Shown: positions 31,620 to 40,504, numbered from the stretch's first letter. The stretch: 44,247 bases of DNA from Gemmatimonadaceae bacterium (GCA_040882285.1 JBBEBQ010000010.1:408829-453075); one strand, 5' to 3'. Notes: a model not told the origin generated them from the sequence alone. Numbers and translations are program-made.

Positions 31620-31648
31620 TTGATTAAGCCCGTCGGAAATCGTATATT
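31620..31648 (+). promoter_or_regulatory. Candidate gyrA promoter
   Basis: TTGATT (31620-31625), a 17-bp spacer and TATATT (31643-31648) form a good sigma-70-type promoter. The predicted start site is about 40-45 nt upstream of the gyrA ATG. It is the best promoter match in the window. The remaining divergent spacer (31461-31619) shows no other clear signal. Confidence 0.6.
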
Positions 31649-31698
31649 GCAGGGTTCGGCGGATTCCCCTACCGCCCGCCACCCACTCACCCGATTAG

Positions 31699-34254
31699 AT
31701 GACCGCGCCCATCATCCGCGAACGCATCCTTCCGCGCCTCATAGACGACGAGATCAAAGAGTCGTTCATCAACTACTCGATGAGCGTCATCGTGTCGCGC
31801 GCGCTCCCCGACGTGCGCGACGGGCTCAAGCCCGTGCACCGCCGCGTGCTGTACGCGATGAACGAGCTCGGTCTCGTGCCGGGCCGGCCGTACAAGAAAT
31901 CGGCGACCGTCGTCGGCGACGTGCTCGGCAAGTATCACCCGCACGGCGACTCGTCGGTGTACGATGCGCTCGTGCGCATGGTGCAGGATTTCTCGCTGCG
32001 CTATCCGCTGGTGGACGGGCAGGGGAACTTCGGCTCGGTGGACGGCGATCCCGCGGCCGCGTACCGGTACACCGAGGCGCGGCTCACGCGCGTCGCGATG
32101 GAGATGCTCGCCGACATCGACAAGAACACCGTCGACTTCACGCCGAACTTCGACGACCGGCTGATGGAGCCGAGTGTGCTCCCGTCGGCGGTGCCAAACC
32201 TGCTGGTGAACGGCTCGTCGGGGATCGCGGTCGGCATGGCGACGAACATCCCGCCGCACAACGTCCGGGAAGTCGTCAACGCGCTCGTCGCGCTGATCGA
32301 AGATCCTGAGATCGAGCCGGGCGCGGTGCGGAAGCTCATCAAGGGCCCGGATTTCCCGACGGGCGGCTACATCTACGGCCGCGCCGGCATCCGCGCCTAC
32401 CAGGAGACGGGGCGCGGCCGGATCGTGATGCGCGCGCGCGCCGTCATCGAGGAAAAGGAATCCTCCAACAAGTCGCAGATCGTCGTGAACGAGCTGCCGT
32501 ACCAGGTGAACAAGGCCAAGCTCATCATCGACATGGTCGAGCTGGTGAAGGAAGGGAAGCTCGAGGGGATCTCCGCGCTGCGCGACGAGTCCGACAAGGA
32601 CGGCATGCGCATCGTGATCGAGCTCAAGCGCGACGCCATCCCGCGCGTGGTGCTGAACCAGCTGTACAAGCACACGGCGATGCAGTCCACGTTCGGCGTG
32701 ATCATGCTGGCGCTGGTGCCCGACCCGGGCACGGGCCAGCTCGTGCCGAAGATCATGCCGCTGCGCGACGTGCTGCTGCACTACATCGAGCACCGGCATA
32801 CCGTGGTGATCCGTCGGACGCAGTTCGATCTCGACAAGGCGGTCGAGCGCGAGCACATCCTCGAGGGTCTCAAGATCGCGGTCGACAACATCGACGCGGT
32901 CATCAAGCTCATCCGCGCCGCCGACGACACGGCGACGGCGAGCGGGCAGCTGCAGAAGAAGTTCAAGCTCAGCGAGCGGCAGGCCGAGGCGATCCTCAAC
33001 ATGCGGCTCGCCAAGCTCACGGGTCTCGAGATCGAGAAGCTGGAGGTCGAGCTGAAGGAGGTGCGCGCGACGATCAAGGACCTGCGCGACATCCTCTCGT
33101 CCAAGCCGCGCCGGATGCGGCTCGTCCGCGCGGAGCTGGAGAAAGTCGCCGAGACGTACGGGGACGAGCGGAGATCGGAGATAACGAGCGACGAGGGCGA
33201 GTTCACGATCGAGGATCTGATCGCCGAGGAGGACATGGTGATCACGATCTCGCACTCGGGCTACATCAAGCGCACGAGCGTGTCCACGTACCACAAGCAG
33301 CGGCGCGGCGGGCGCGGGCTCAGCGGCCAGGGGCTCAAGGAAGAGGACTTCATCGAGCGGCTGTTCATCGGCTCGACGCACGACTACATGCTGTGCTTCA
33401 CGCACGACGGCCGCTGCTTCTGGCTCAAGGTGCACGAGCTGCCGCAGGCCGGGCGCGCGGCGCGCGGCAAGCCGATCGTCAACCTGATCAACGTCTCGCC
33501 CGAGACGCAGATCAAGGCGATCGTGCCGGTGCGCGCGTTCAGCGACACCGAGTTCCTCCTGTTCTGCACGCGCGACGGCACGGTGAAGAAGACCGCGCTG
33601 TCGCAGTATGCCAACCCGCGCGCCAACGGGATCAAGGCGATCAAGATCGACGCCGGCGACGAGCTGATCGACGTGCAGGTGACGAGCGGCACCAACGACG
33701 TCGTGCTCGCGACCAAGCACGGCCTGTCCATCCGCTTCCACGAGCAGCAGGTCCGGCAGATGGGACGCGACACCACGGGCGTGAAGGGCGTGGAGCTGCG
33801 CGCGAATGACCATGTCGTGGGGATGGTCGTCATCAAGCGTGAGGCGACACTGCTCGTCGTGACGGAGCGCGGGCTCGGCAAGTGCTCCAATATCGACGAC
33901 TACCGCGTGCAGAATCGCGGCGGCAAGGGGATCATCACGGTGAACCGCACCGAGAAGACCGGAGACGTCGTGGGAATCATGGAAGTGCTGCCGGAAGACG
34001 AGATCATGATCATCACCCGCGGCGGAGTCATCATCCGCTCGCCGGTCTCGCAGATCCGCACCACCGGCCGGATCGCGCAGGGCGTGCGGCTCGTGAATCT
34101 CGATCCGGGCGACGTCGTGACCGCGGTCGCGCGCGTGGTGCCGGAGGACGAGGGCGAAGATGGCGGCCCGGGCGGCCCGGGCGGCCCGGGCGGCCCGGGC
34201 GACACCGGCGGCGACGAAGCCGACGAGGCAGTAGAGGCCGGCTCCGAGAGCTGA
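31699..34254 (+). CDS. gyrA: DNA gyrase subunit A
   Basis: The product is 851 aa. The breakage-reunion domain has catalytic Arg123-Tyr124 (YRYTEARL). The quinolone-determining region reads [13 protein letters not shown] with Ser85 and Asp89, equal to the susceptible Ser83/Asp87 of E. coli. The GyrA box QRRGGRG near residue 534 and the following six-bladed C-terminal domain distinguish it from ParC. The tail after the last blade is acidic and Gly-rich, with four GGP repeats. The enzyme introduces negative supercoils with GyrB, which is not in the window. A good promoter lies upstream. The next gene starts on the last base of the stop codon. Confidence 0.97.
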   Translation: MTAPIIRERILPRLIDDEIKESFINYSMSVIVSRALPDVRDGLKPVHRRVLYAMNELGLVPGRPYKKSATVVGDVLGKYHPHGDSSVYDALVRMVQDFSLRYPLVDGQGNFGSVDGDPAAAYRYTEARLTRVAMEMLADIDKNTVDFTPNFDDRLMEPSVLPSAVPNLLVNGSSGIAVGMATNIPPHNVREVVNALVALIEDPEIEPGAVRKLIKGPDFPTGGYIYGRAGIRAYQETGRGRIVMRARAVIEEKESSNKSQIVVNELPYQVNKAKLIIDMVELVKEGKLEGISALRDESDKDGMRIVIELKRDAIPRVVLNQLYKHTAMQSTFGVIMLALVPDPGTGQLVPKIMPLRDVLLHYIEHRHTVVIRRTQFDLDKAVEREHILEGLKIAVDNIDAVIKLIRAADDTATASGQLQKKFKLSERQAEAILNMRLAKLTGLEIEKLEVELKEVRATIKDLRDILSSKPRRMRLVRAELEKVAETYGDERRSEITSDEGEFTIEDLIAEEDMVITISHSGYIKRTSVSTYHKQRRGGRGLSGQGLKEEDFIERLFIGSTHDYMLCFTHDGRCFWLKVHELPQAGRAARGKPIVNLINVSPETQIKAIVPVRAFSDTEFLLFCTRDGTVKKTALSQYANPRANGIKAIKIDAGDELIDVQVTSGTNDVVLATKHGLSIRFHEQQVRQMGRDTTGVKGVELRANDHVVGMVVIKREATLLVVTERGLGKCSNIDDYRVQNRGGKGIITVNRTEKTGDVVGIMEVLPEDEIMIITRGGVIIRSPVSQIRTTGRIAQGVRLVNLDPGDVVTAVARVVPEDEGEDGGPGGPGGPGGPGDTGGDEADEAVEAGSES
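34162..34200. repeat. 9-bp in-frame repeat GGCGGCCCG x4 in the gyrA tail
   Basis: Four perfect GGCGGCCCG units plus a partial one encode Gly-Gly-Pro repeats in the acidic C-terminal tail of GyrA. Copy number could change by slippage without breaking the frame. Confidence 0.95.
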
Positions 34255-35408
34255 TGGCGCCGACGGTGAAGACTCCGCCGGAAACGCGCGCGAAGCAGCA
34301 GCAGGACGAGACGATAGAAGTCCTGCGCGCGGCGCTCCAGAAGATGGAGGCGGAGCTGCACCGGGTCCGGGAGGAAGCGCAGAACCGGGGACATCTCGTG
34401 GACATCCTCCACGAGGTCATGGGGAATCTCGCGAGCGACGAGATCTTCCACATGCTCACGCGCCGCCTGGCGTGCGCGCTCGACCTGTCGCAGGCGTCGG
34501 TCGTGCTCGCCAAGCCCGGCGACGAGATGGGCGTGGTGGCCACCGCGTTCGAGGCGCCCTCGCTGCAGAACCTGCAGGTCAAGGTGGACCGGTATCCCGA
34601 GATCGCGGCCGCGCTGCTCGACCAGCGGCCGGTGCTGATCCGCGACATCCACCAGAGCCCGTGGTACACCGAGCTGCGCAAGCGCTGGGAGCAGGAGGGC
34701 CTGCACGTCTCGGTGAAGTCGGTGATCGTGCTCCCGTTCTACCTGGACGACGACACATCGGGCGTGTTCCTGCTGCGCCGCGACCAGTCCAGGCCGGAGG
34801 TCGACGAGGGCGACGTGGAATTCGCCAGCACGGTCGTGGGCAGCGCGCTGGCGGCGATCCGCCGCGCGCACGCGGTGGAGCTGACCCGCGCGGACAACCA
34901 GCGGCTCGAGGTCCTGGCGCACACCGACCCGCTGACGCAGCTGCTCAACCGCCGCGCTCTCACGCTGCGGCTGGTGGCGGAGATGGACCGCGTGCGCCGG
35001 TACGACTCGATGCTGTCGCTGCTGATGGTGGACCTCGACTACTTCAAGTTCATGAACGACACGTACGGCCACCTCGCGGGCGACGAGGTGCTGCACGAGG
35101 TCGCGGCGCTGCTCCAGCGCTCGACGCGCACGGTGGATTTCGTGGCGCGGTACGGCGGGGAGGAGTTCGTGGTGGTTCTGCCCGAGACCACATCCCAGGG
35201 CGCGGTCGCGTTCGCCGAGCGCGTGCGGGAGCGGATCGAGCGCCACAGCTTTCTGGGCACCGATCGCGGGGGCGCGAAGCTCACGACCAGCATCGGCGTG
35301 GCCACGTTCCCGTCGCCGGGAGTGGACACGGTCGAGACCTTGTTTGTAAAGGCGGACGAGGCGTTGTACCGGGCCAAAGAGCAGGGGCGAAACAGGGTCT
35401 GCGTATAG
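34254..35408 (+). CDS. GAF-GGDEF diguanylate cyclase
   Basis: The product is 384 aa from the ATG at 34254, which shares one base with the gyrA stop (TGATG), so translational coupling is likely. Residues ~17-45 form a coiled coil, ~48-205 a GAF-like sensor, and ~215-384 the GGDEF domain. The active site is GGEEF at 301-305, with DPLTQLLNRRAL upstream and DLDYFKFMNDTYGHLAGDEV as the metal/GTP loop. The inhibitory I-site RxxD is present (Arg292-Asp295), five residues before GGEEF. It should make c-di-GMP and be product-inhibited. No TM helix, so it is cytoplasmic. Confidence 0.93.
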   Translation: MAPTVKTPPETRAKQQQDETIEVLRAALQKMEAELHRVREEAQNRGHLVDILHEVMGNLASDEIFHMLTRRLACALDLSQASVVLAKPGDEMGVVATAFEAPSLQNLQVKVDRYPEIAAALLDQRPVLIRDIHQSPWYTELRKRWEQEGLHVSVKSVIVLPFYLDDDTSGVFLLRRDQSRPEVDEGDVEFASTVVGSALAAIRRAHAVELTRADNQRLEVLAHTDPLTQLLNRRALTLRLVAEMDRVRRYDSMLSLLMVDLDYFKFMNDTYGHLAGDEVLHEVAALLQRSTRTVDFVARYGGEEFVVVLPETTSQGAVAFAERVRERIERHSFLGTDRGGAKLTTSIGVATFPSPGVDTVETLFVKADEALYRAKEQGRNRVCV

Positions 35409-35413
35409 CGCTG

Positions 35414-35527
35414 TAACTGCGAGGGGCGGGGACCGGCGGGAGGGTAACGTTCTCGCGCCTACGCTCGCAAACTACGCTCGCTAAGACGGCGCTTCGGAGT
35501 TACCCTCCCGCCGGTCCCCGCCCGGGG
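35414..35527. repeat. Palindromic element, copy 2
   Basis: Perfect 25-bp inverted arms (35424-35448 and 35499-35523) flank a 50-nt loop. Compared with copy 1 at 8675-8787, three stem pairs differ, each with the matching change in the other arm. It begins 6 bp after the stop of the diguanylate cyclase gene and ends about 40 bp before the next gene. Confidence 0.9.
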
Positions 35528-35568
35528 CTGGTGAGCTATACTCTACCGTGTCCTCAACGGCCTTGCCC

Positions 35569-36615
35569 ATGACACGTCCTGACCACGATCTCCGCAGTTT
35601 CCTTCTCGCCGCGCTCGCCCCCGTCGCTCTTGGCACGTGCGTAGCCAGCGACGATAGTGCACCCACGACGGATACATCCGCAGCCACCGCGCCGGTCGTG
35701 ATGCGCACGCCCGTTAATAAGGGCACGTACGGGATGGCGTCCTTGACGAAGTGGGCGCTGTCGAGCGATCGGAAGAACATCATCGCGGTGGTGGATCCGG
35801 CGGGAGTGGAGGCGGAGCCGGTGCCGAACGGGTTCTTCGTCGGCATGGAAGGGAACGGCTTCCAGGTGCAGGTGGACAGCGTGTGGGACGTCGCGCCATC
35901 ACCGGACTGGAGCGCGATCGCGTACAGCCGCGCGTACAACCTGTCGCACGGAGAGTCGCCGCTCATACCGGACGAGATGTGGGTGAATCTCAGCCGGCAG
36001 ACGGGAGTGGATACGGCGACGCTGCGCGCGGCGTCGTTCCCGAGCAGCGGGATGTCGTACGCTCGCGCGGTGTCGCGCCCCGCGGTGATCAACGTGCCGC
36101 GCGATCCGAGAGCGGCGGGCGCGGCGGACAGCGCGCGGCCGCGGATGTTCACGGTCGGGCCGGGCTGGCGGGTGCGCTGGACCAGCGACGGAACTATCCT
36201 CGCGGTCGGCTCCACGCCGCAGCGGGTGCAGGACTACGAGCCGTCGCCGTCGTACGCCGCGCTCGACCCGAAGAGCGGCGTGCTGCACGGCTCGCTGCCC
36301 GCGGGCGCGAAGCTGGTGCAGCCCGCCTGGAAGACGGGGCCGACGATCGACATCTCGATTCCCGTGGACATGTCCACGGCGCCGAACATCCAGGTCGGCG
36401 AGGGTGCGAGCGGGATGATCATCGAGAGCGCGCGCGGGATCATCACCCTGCGGCCGCTCGCGTCCACCGCGGGCGCGCAGCCGATCACCGTGGGACCGGG
36501 AATCGCCCTGGCCGCGACGGCCACGGGGCGATTCATCCTCGCGCTCGCGCCCAGGCAGAAGGCGGGGCAGTACGAGCATCCGGTGGAGCTCGTCGTATAC
36601 ACCGTTACGCGGTGA
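35569..36615 (+). CDS. Predicted lipoprotein with beta-propeller-like repeats
   Basis: The product is 348 aa from the ATG at 35569; a GTG at 35548 would add seven residues. The signal ends in a lipobox-like LGTC (Cys24), then a Thr/Ala/Asp linker. The body has short blade-like patterns (KWALSSDRKNIIAVVDPAG, VAPSPDWSAIAYSRAYN, VRWTSDGTILAVGS) resembling the propeller sensors of the kinases, but with no kinase. Function is unknown. It follows palindrome copy 2, and a TGACTAG array starts 5 bp after its stop. Confidence 0.65.
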   Translation: MTRPDHDLRSFLLAALAPVALGTCVASDDSAPTTDTSAATAPVVMRTPVNKGTYGMASLTKWALSSDRKNIIAVVDPAGVEAEPVPNGFFVGMEGNGFQVQVDSVWDVAPSPDWSAIAYSRAYNLSHGESPLIPDEMWVNLSRQTGVDTATLRAASFPSSGMSYARAVSRPAVINVPRDPRAAGAADSARPRMFTVGPGWRVRWTSDGTILAVGSTPQRVQDYEPSPSYAALDPKSGVLHGSLPAGAKLVQPAWKTGPTIDISIPVDMSTAPNIQVGEGASGMIIESARGIITLRPLASTAGAQPITVGPGIALAATATGRFILALAPRQKAGQYEHPVELVVYTVTR

Positions 36616-36620
36616 AACTG

Positions 36621-36656
36621 TGACTAGTGACTAGTGACTAGTGACTTAGTGACTAG
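36621..36656. repeat. TGACTAG heptamer array (left arm of a pair)
   Basis: Three perfect TGACTAG units, one 8-bp TGACTTAG and one further TGACTAG, starting 5 bp after a stop codon. The array at 36735-36767 carries the reverse-complement unit, so the two could pair across about 78 bp. Confidence 0.95.
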
Positions 36657-36734
36657 TAACGGCGAACTGCGAAGCGGCGAAACCGGGGGAAGCCTTTCTG
36701 CGTACGGCTCTCCGTGTCATGCTTGTCGGGTAGT

Positions 36735-36777
36735 TCACTAGTCACTAGTCACCAGTCACTGGTCACCATCCAGCCCC
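36735..36777. repeat. TCACTAG heptamer array (right arm) plus 16-bp shared flank
   Basis: TCACTAG, TCACTAG, TCACCAG and TCACTGG are followed by GTCACCATCCAGCCCC (36762-36777). The same 16 bp follows the array at 37129, giving direct repeats on both sides of the small membrane-protein gene. Confidence 0.9.
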
Positions 36778-36784
36778 TATTCCA

Positions 36785-37111
36785 ATGCTCTACGCCCTCA
36801 TCGCCATCCTCACCGGCCTGCTCCTACTGGCCGACACGTTCGTCAGCATGCGCGGGTTCAGCGGAGTGATCGCGGCGCTCAAGCCGTACGAGACGGTCAT
36901 CGGGATCGTCGCGCTGATCGCGGGGATCCTGCACTTCTTCACCCTGCTCGGCATCGCGCTCATCATGGGCGGGCTCATGCTCGGCACCCGCGCGCTCACG
37001 ACGGTGCCGAGCATCGGCGATGAGCTGGGCTCGGCGTCCAGCGCGTTGACTCCGTTTCGCGGGATCATCGGCGGGGTTACGCTGGTGCTTGGAGTGCTTG
37101 CGCTACTTTAA
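36785..37111 (+). CDS. Small four-TM membrane protein, unknown
   Basis: The product is 108 aa and very hydrophobic, with about four TM helices (residues 2-19, 38-55, 53-68 as a re-entrant pair, 90-107). The composition (MLYALIAILTGLLLLAD, IGIVALIAGILHFFTLLG) is that of an integral membrane protein. I do not recognise the family. No Shine-Dalgarno precedes the ATG; the upstream sequence is the repeat flank. It is bracketed by two copies of a heptamer array with identical flank, which could make it a removable cassette. Confidence 0.65.
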   Translation: MLYALIAILTGLLLLADTFVSMRGFSGVIAALKPYETVIGIVALIAGILHFFTLLGIALIMGGLMLGTRALTTVPSIGDELGSASSALTPFRGIIGGVTLVLGVLALL

Positions 37112-37128
37112 GCTTCTCGGCACGTATC

Positions 37129-37180
37129 GGTGACTAGTCACTAGTCACTAGTCACTAGTCACTAGTCACCATCCAGCCCC
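37129..37180. repeat. TCACTAG heptamer array plus 16-bp shared flank
   Basis: GGTGACTAG is followed by four TCACTAG units and GTCACCATCCAGCCCC (37165-37180). The stop codon and last four residues (V-T-S-D) of the GNAT gene on the minus strand lie inside the array. Confidence 0.95.
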
Positions 37181-37844
37181 CAGCGGCACCCTTCGGATAG
37201 TCCTCGGGCTTCGCCACCGCCGGATTCAGCCACTCGATGATCGCCGCGTAGCCCCGGCTCTCCGGATCGTGCAGCAGATAATCGCTGACCACCGCGAGCA
37301 CGTGGAAGCCGTTCCGCAGCTGGAACGACAGCGTCGGATCCTTGCACTCCCCCCGCACCACGCACCGCACGTACTCTTCGGCGGACATCCGCTCGGCGTA
37401 CTCGAGGTAGCCGCGCAGCCGCGCGCCCGCGCGGATTCGCAGGAGCCCCAGCCGCTCCGCCAGCTCCCGCCGCGCCGCGTACAGCATCTTCCCGATCCCC
37501 CGCCGCTGGTGATCGGGGTGCACCATCACTTCGGCGCCGTACAGCGTGCGGCCGTGCTCGGGATCGTGGTTGGAGAAAGTCCCCGCCGCGGTGAACTCGC
37601 GCCAGCTCATGTGCGACTGGTAATCGTCCCACAGGATCACCAGACTCGCGGCCATTCCCACGACCTTGTCGTCGGGCGTCACCGCCACGAACTGTCCTTC
37701 GGGAAACACGTCGAGGTGCCGCCCGAGCTGGTCGCTGTTCCACGGCCTCGACGTGGGATACACCGCGCGCGTAAGCGCCGTGATCCCGGGCAGGTCGCGC
37801 GCCCCGGTGTTGCGCACGCGGATGTCCGCGCTGGCGTCCGTCAC
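37155..37844 (-). CDS. GNAT family N-acetyltransferase
   Basis: The product is 229 aa from a GTG at 37844 that overlaps the nitrilase stop (GTGA), a sign of coupling. GNAT features: N-terminal VRNTGARDLPGITALTRAVYP, beta strands (VVGMAASLVIL), acetyl-CoA loop HPDHQRRGIGKMLYAA, and a C-terminal region binding the acceptor. It matches the GNAT half of proteins where a GNAT domain is fused to a carbon-nitrogen hydrolase; here the two are separate genes. Its last residues and stop codon derive from a TGACTAG repeat, so the original C-terminus may have been replaced. Confidence 0.9.
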   Translation of the reverse strand: MTDASADIRVRNTGARDLPGITALTRAVYPTSRPWNSDQLGRHLDVFPEGQFVAVTPDDKVVGMAASLVILWDDYQSHMSWREFTAAGTFSNHDPEHGRTLYGAEVMVHPDHQRRGIGKMLYAARRELAERLGLLRIRAGARLRGYLEYAERMSAEEYVRCVVRGECKDPTLSFQLRNGFHVLAVVSDYLLHDPESRGYAAIIEWLNPAVAKPEDYPKGAAGGWMVTSD

Positions 37845-38725
37845 AGCGCGATGATCTCCGGGTTCTCCACCAGCTTCGCCGTGCGGTGGCTGTCGAACAA
37901 CGGGAGCACCGTGCCCGTGTCGCGCGTGTCGAGAATGGTGTGCAGGTTCAGCTCGCCGATCACCATCATCTCCTGATTCGGATTTCCCTCCGCGAGAATG
38001 CCGTCGCGCGAGAAGGGGAAATCGCTCGGCGTGAGAATCGAGGCCTGGCCGTAGTTCAGCGAGACTGCGGGCACCATCGGCAGCGACCCCACCGTGCACG
38101 AGTGAATCACGTACATCTGGTTCTCGATCGCGCGCGCCTGCGCGCAGTACCGCACGCGCAGGAACCCCTGCCGGTCGTCCGTGCAGCTCGGCACCACCAG
38201 GATGTTCGCGCCCGCGCGCGCGGCGGCGCGCGCCATCTCCGGAAACTCCACGTCGTAGCAGATGGCGACGGCGAACCGGCCGAACTCGGCCTCGAACACG
38301 TTCAGCCGGTCGCTGGGCGCGACTATCCAGTCCTCGGACTCGAACCGCGTCATGTGCAGCTTGCCCTGCACGCCGTGCTTGCCTCCGGGCCCGAACACGA
38401 AACAGTGGTTCCGGATCGTCCCCTCGGAATCCTCCACGGGGATCGTGCCCGCGACTATGTAGATGCCGTGCTCCTGCGCGAGCCCGCTCATCATCTCGGT
38501 GAAGCGCGGCACCTGGTCCGCGAGGTCGTTGATCTGCTGCGAGATCGGCCGCTTGATGTCGCCGAGCGTGAGGAGCTGGACGGTGAAGTACTCGGGGAAG
38601 ACGAGCAGCGAGCACTTATAATCGGCGGCGGTGCCCACGAGACCCACGACCTGGTCGCGAAACTGCTCGAAGGTCGTGACCGGCCGGATGAAGTACTGCA
38701 GCGACGCGACGCGAACGCGGTCCAT
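37841..38725 (-). CDS. Carbon-nitrogen hydrolase (nitrilase superfamily)
   Basis: The product is 294 aa. The Glu-Lys-Cys triad is seen: Glu45 (FPEYF), Lys122 (GKLHMTRFE) and Cys156 (ICYDVEFPE). The length and N-terminal MDRVRVASLQYFI start fit amidase-type members of the superfamily. It probably hydrolyses an amide or N-carbamoyl bond; the substrate is unknown. It starts 1 bp after the CoA-binding gene stop and its stop overlaps the GNAT start, forming a three-gene operon. A GNAT/nitrilase pairing occurs as a single fused protein in other bacteria. Confidence 0.93.
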   Translation of the reverse strand: MDRVRVASLQYFIRPVTTFEQFRDQVVGLVGTAADYKCSLLVFPEYFTVQLLTLGDIKRPISQQINDLADQVPRFTEMMSGLAQEHGIYIVAGTIPVEDSEGTIRNHCFVFGPGGKHGVQGKLHMTRFESEDWIVAPSDRLNVFEAEFGRFAVAICYDVEFPEMARAAARAGANILVVPSCTDDRQGFLRVRYCAQARAIENQMYVIHSCTVGSLPMVPAVSLNYGQASILTPSDFPFSRDGILAEGNPNQEMMVIGELNLHTILDTRDTGTVLPLFDSHRTAKLVENPEIIAL

Positions 38726-38726
38726 G

Positions 38727-39176
38727 TTACCTCCCGATCCGGCGCAGCTCGACCATCATGCACCGGTCCTGCACGACGTCGATCCCGGCGCGCGCGAGTT
38801 TCTCCGCCGCTTCGTCGTTGGTGATCCCCAGCTGGAACCACACCGCGCGCGGCTGCTTCGCGATGATGTCGTCCACGTGCGGCGGGATGTCCTTCGGCCG
38901 GCGAAACACGTTCACGATGTCCACCTCCCCCGGCACGTCGGCGACTTTGCGGTACACCTGCTTGCCGAGTATCTCGGTCACTTCGCGATAGTATACGGGC
39001 ACGGGGATGATCTCGTACCCGGCGGCCATCGCGTACGCGGGGACGAATCGGGCGGGCTTGTGCAGCTCGACTTTAATGCCGAGCACGGCGATGCGCTTGG
39101 AGGATTCGAGCAGGGCGGCGATCTGATCGTCGGATTCCAGGAGGTGCTTGCGCCAGGCGTTGTCTGTTTCGGTCAT
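38727..39176 (-). CDS. CoA-binding domain protein (YccU-like)
   Basis: The product is 149 aa from the ATG at 39176 (MTETDNAWRKHLLESDDQI); an upstream start at 39206 adds ten unconserved residues. It is a single CoA_binding_2 Rossmann-type domain: SKRIAVLGIKVELHKPARFVP, GYEIIPVPVYYREVTEILG, VDIVNVFRRPKDIPPHVDDI and AVWFQLGITNDEAAEKLARAG, with CMMVELRR at the end. The family binds CoA but usually lacks a known catalytic role. It leads the operon with nitrilase and GNAT genes. The CoA link to the GNAT enzyme is suggestive but inferred. Confidence 0.9.
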   Translation of the reverse strand: MTETDNAWRKHLLESDDQIAALLESSKRIAVLGIKVELHKPARFVPAYAMAAGYEIIPVPVYYREVTEILGKQVYRKVADVPGEVDIVNVFRRPKDIPPHVDDIIAKQPRAVWFQLGITNDEAAEKLARAGIDVVQDRCMMVELRRIGR

Positions 39177-39220
39177 GGCTCTTTTGGTTGGCAGGATGCG
39201 AGCCAACGGGGGCGGCTACA

Positions 39221-39241
39221 GGGATTCCCTTTGGAATACCC
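39221..39241. promoter_or_regulatory. Inverted repeat between divergent genes
   Basis: GGGATTCC and GGAATaCCC (one bulged A) flank a 4-nt spacer within the 127-bp region between the CoA-binding and saccharopine-dehydrogenase-like genes. It could be an operator for both. No clear promoter hexamers were found. Confidence 0.3.
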
Positions 39242-39303
39242 CAGGAGCCAGTGTCCGCCGTTTATCTTGCCGATGCAACCCGAACCTGGGAGTCCTCCGC
39301 CAC

Positions 39304-40449
39304 ATGCGTTTGCTTGTCCTCGGTGCCGGCCTTCAGGGGTCCGCCTGTGCCTACGACCTGCTGCAGAACCCCGAGGTCGAGCAGATCAGGCTCGCTGACA
39401 TCAGCATCGAGCACGTGCGCGATTTCCTCGCGCCGTACTCCGGCAAGCGGCTGATTCCCACCCCGCTGGACGTGCGCAACACGGAAGCCGTGCGCGCGCT
39501 GATGACCGAGTCCGACGCGGTGATGAGCGCGATCCCGTACTACTTCAACTTCGAGCTCGCCAGGCACGCGGTCGAATGCAAGGTGCACTTCTGCGACCTC
39601 GGCGGCAACACGCCGATCGTCTTCCAGCAGAAGGAGCTGGATCCCCAGGCGAAGCACAACGGCGTGAGCGTCGTCCCCGACTGCGGGCTCGCGCCGGGAA
39701 TGGTGAACATCCTGGCCGAGCACGGAATCAAACAGCTCGACCGCGTCGACAGCGTGAAGATCTACGTGGGCGGGCTGCCGCAGCATCCCGAGCCGCCGCT
39801 CAACTACATGGTGGTGTACTCGCTCGAGGGGACGCTCGACTACTACACGAGCCTGTCGTGGATCCTGCGCGACGGCAAGCGCATGCAGGTGAAGGCGCTG
39901 TCGGAGCGCGAGCCGGTGGATTTCCCCGCGCCGGTCGGGCGGCTCGAGGCGTTCCACACCGCGGGCGGATTGTCGACGATGGCGTTCCGCTACGAGGGGA
40001 AGATCCCCAACATGGAGTACAAGACGCTGCGCTATCCCGGCCACGCGGAGATAATGGAAGCGATCCGCGAGATCGGGCTGCTCGATTCGGAGCCGATCGA
40101 CGTGAAGGGAGTCCGGGTCGCGCCGCGCGACGTGGCGGTGGCGGCGATGTCGGAGAAGCTCACCATGCCCGGCGCGCACGATCTGGTCGCGCTCCGGATC
40201 GTGGTCGAGGGCAAGAAGGGCGGCAAGCCCGCGAGGCGCGCGTACGAGATGGTGGACAGGTATGACGCGAAGCTCGGCGTCAGCGCGATGATGCGGACGA
40301 CCGGTTACTCGCTATCCATCATCGGCCAGATGCAGGCCCGCGGCCAAGTCCCGGCCGGAGTTCACACACCGGACGAAGCGATCCCGGGCGATGAGTACAT
40401 CGCCGAGCTGGCCAAGCGCGGCATCGTGATCGATCAGAGGAGCGAGTAG
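39304..40449 (+). CDS. Saccharopine dehydrogenase family oxidoreductase
   Basis: The product is 381 aa from the ATG at 39304. The N-terminal Rossmann domain has the dinucleotide motif LVLGAGLQGSACAYDL, then an acidic residue at the end of strand 2 (IRLADIS). Downstream FCDLGGN and VPDCGLAPGMVNILAEHG are hallmarks of the saccharopine/lysine dehydrogenase group. It is probably an NAD(P)-dependent amino-acid dehydrogenase such as L-lysine dehydrogenase or saccharopine dehydrogenase; the sequence alone does not choose. No other lysine-pathway gene is near. It is divergent from the CoA-binding/nitrilase/GNAT operon. Confidence 0.9.
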   Translation: MRLLVLGAGLQGSACAYDLLQNPEVEQIRLADISIEHVRDFLAPYSGKRLIPTPLDVRNTEAVRALMTESDAVMSAIPYYFNFELARHAVECKVHFCDLGGNTPIVFQQKELDPQAKHNGVSVVPDCGLAPGMVNILAEHGIKQLDRVDSVKIYVGGLPQHPEPPLNYMVVYSLEGTLDYYTSLSWILRDGKRMQVKALSEREPVDFPAPVGRLEAFHTAGGLSTMAFRYEGKIPNMEYKTLRYPGHAEIMEAIREIGLLDSEPIDVKGVRVAPRDVAVAAMSEKLTMPGAHDLVALRIVVEGKKGGKPARRAYEMVDRYDAKLGVSAMMRTTGYSLSIIGQMQARGQVPAGVHTPDEAIPGDEYIAELAKRGIVIDQRSE

Positions 40450-40466
40450 AGATCGCAGTTGTAGTT

Positions 40467-40504
40467 ACTAGTCACTAGTCACCAGTCACTAGTCACTAGT
40501 CACC
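40467..40504. repeat. ACTAGTC heptamer array between convergent genes
   Basis: Five in-phase units (ACTAGTC x4 and ACCAGTC) plus ACC. It starts 18 bp after the saccharopine-dehydrogenase-like stop, and the TGA of the convergent carboxypeptidase gene lies inside it. Confidence 0.95.

Noticed and set aside
31687-33813. 708-codon minus-strand frame opposite gyrA
   Set aside because: Shadow of gyrA, with no recognisable domain and an Arg/His/Asp-rich composition typical of antisense high-GC frames.
36658-36733. Third degenerate copy of the palindromic element
   Set aside because: AACTGCGA and a GC-rich stretch resemble the left end of the element, but no matching right arm exists, so the likeness may be chance.
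37155-38615. 486-codon minus-strand frame joining GNAT to part of the nitrilase region
   Set aside because: The upstream half is out of frame with the true nitrilase and is Arg-rich nonsense; the GNAT begins at GTG 37844. It is not a real fusion.
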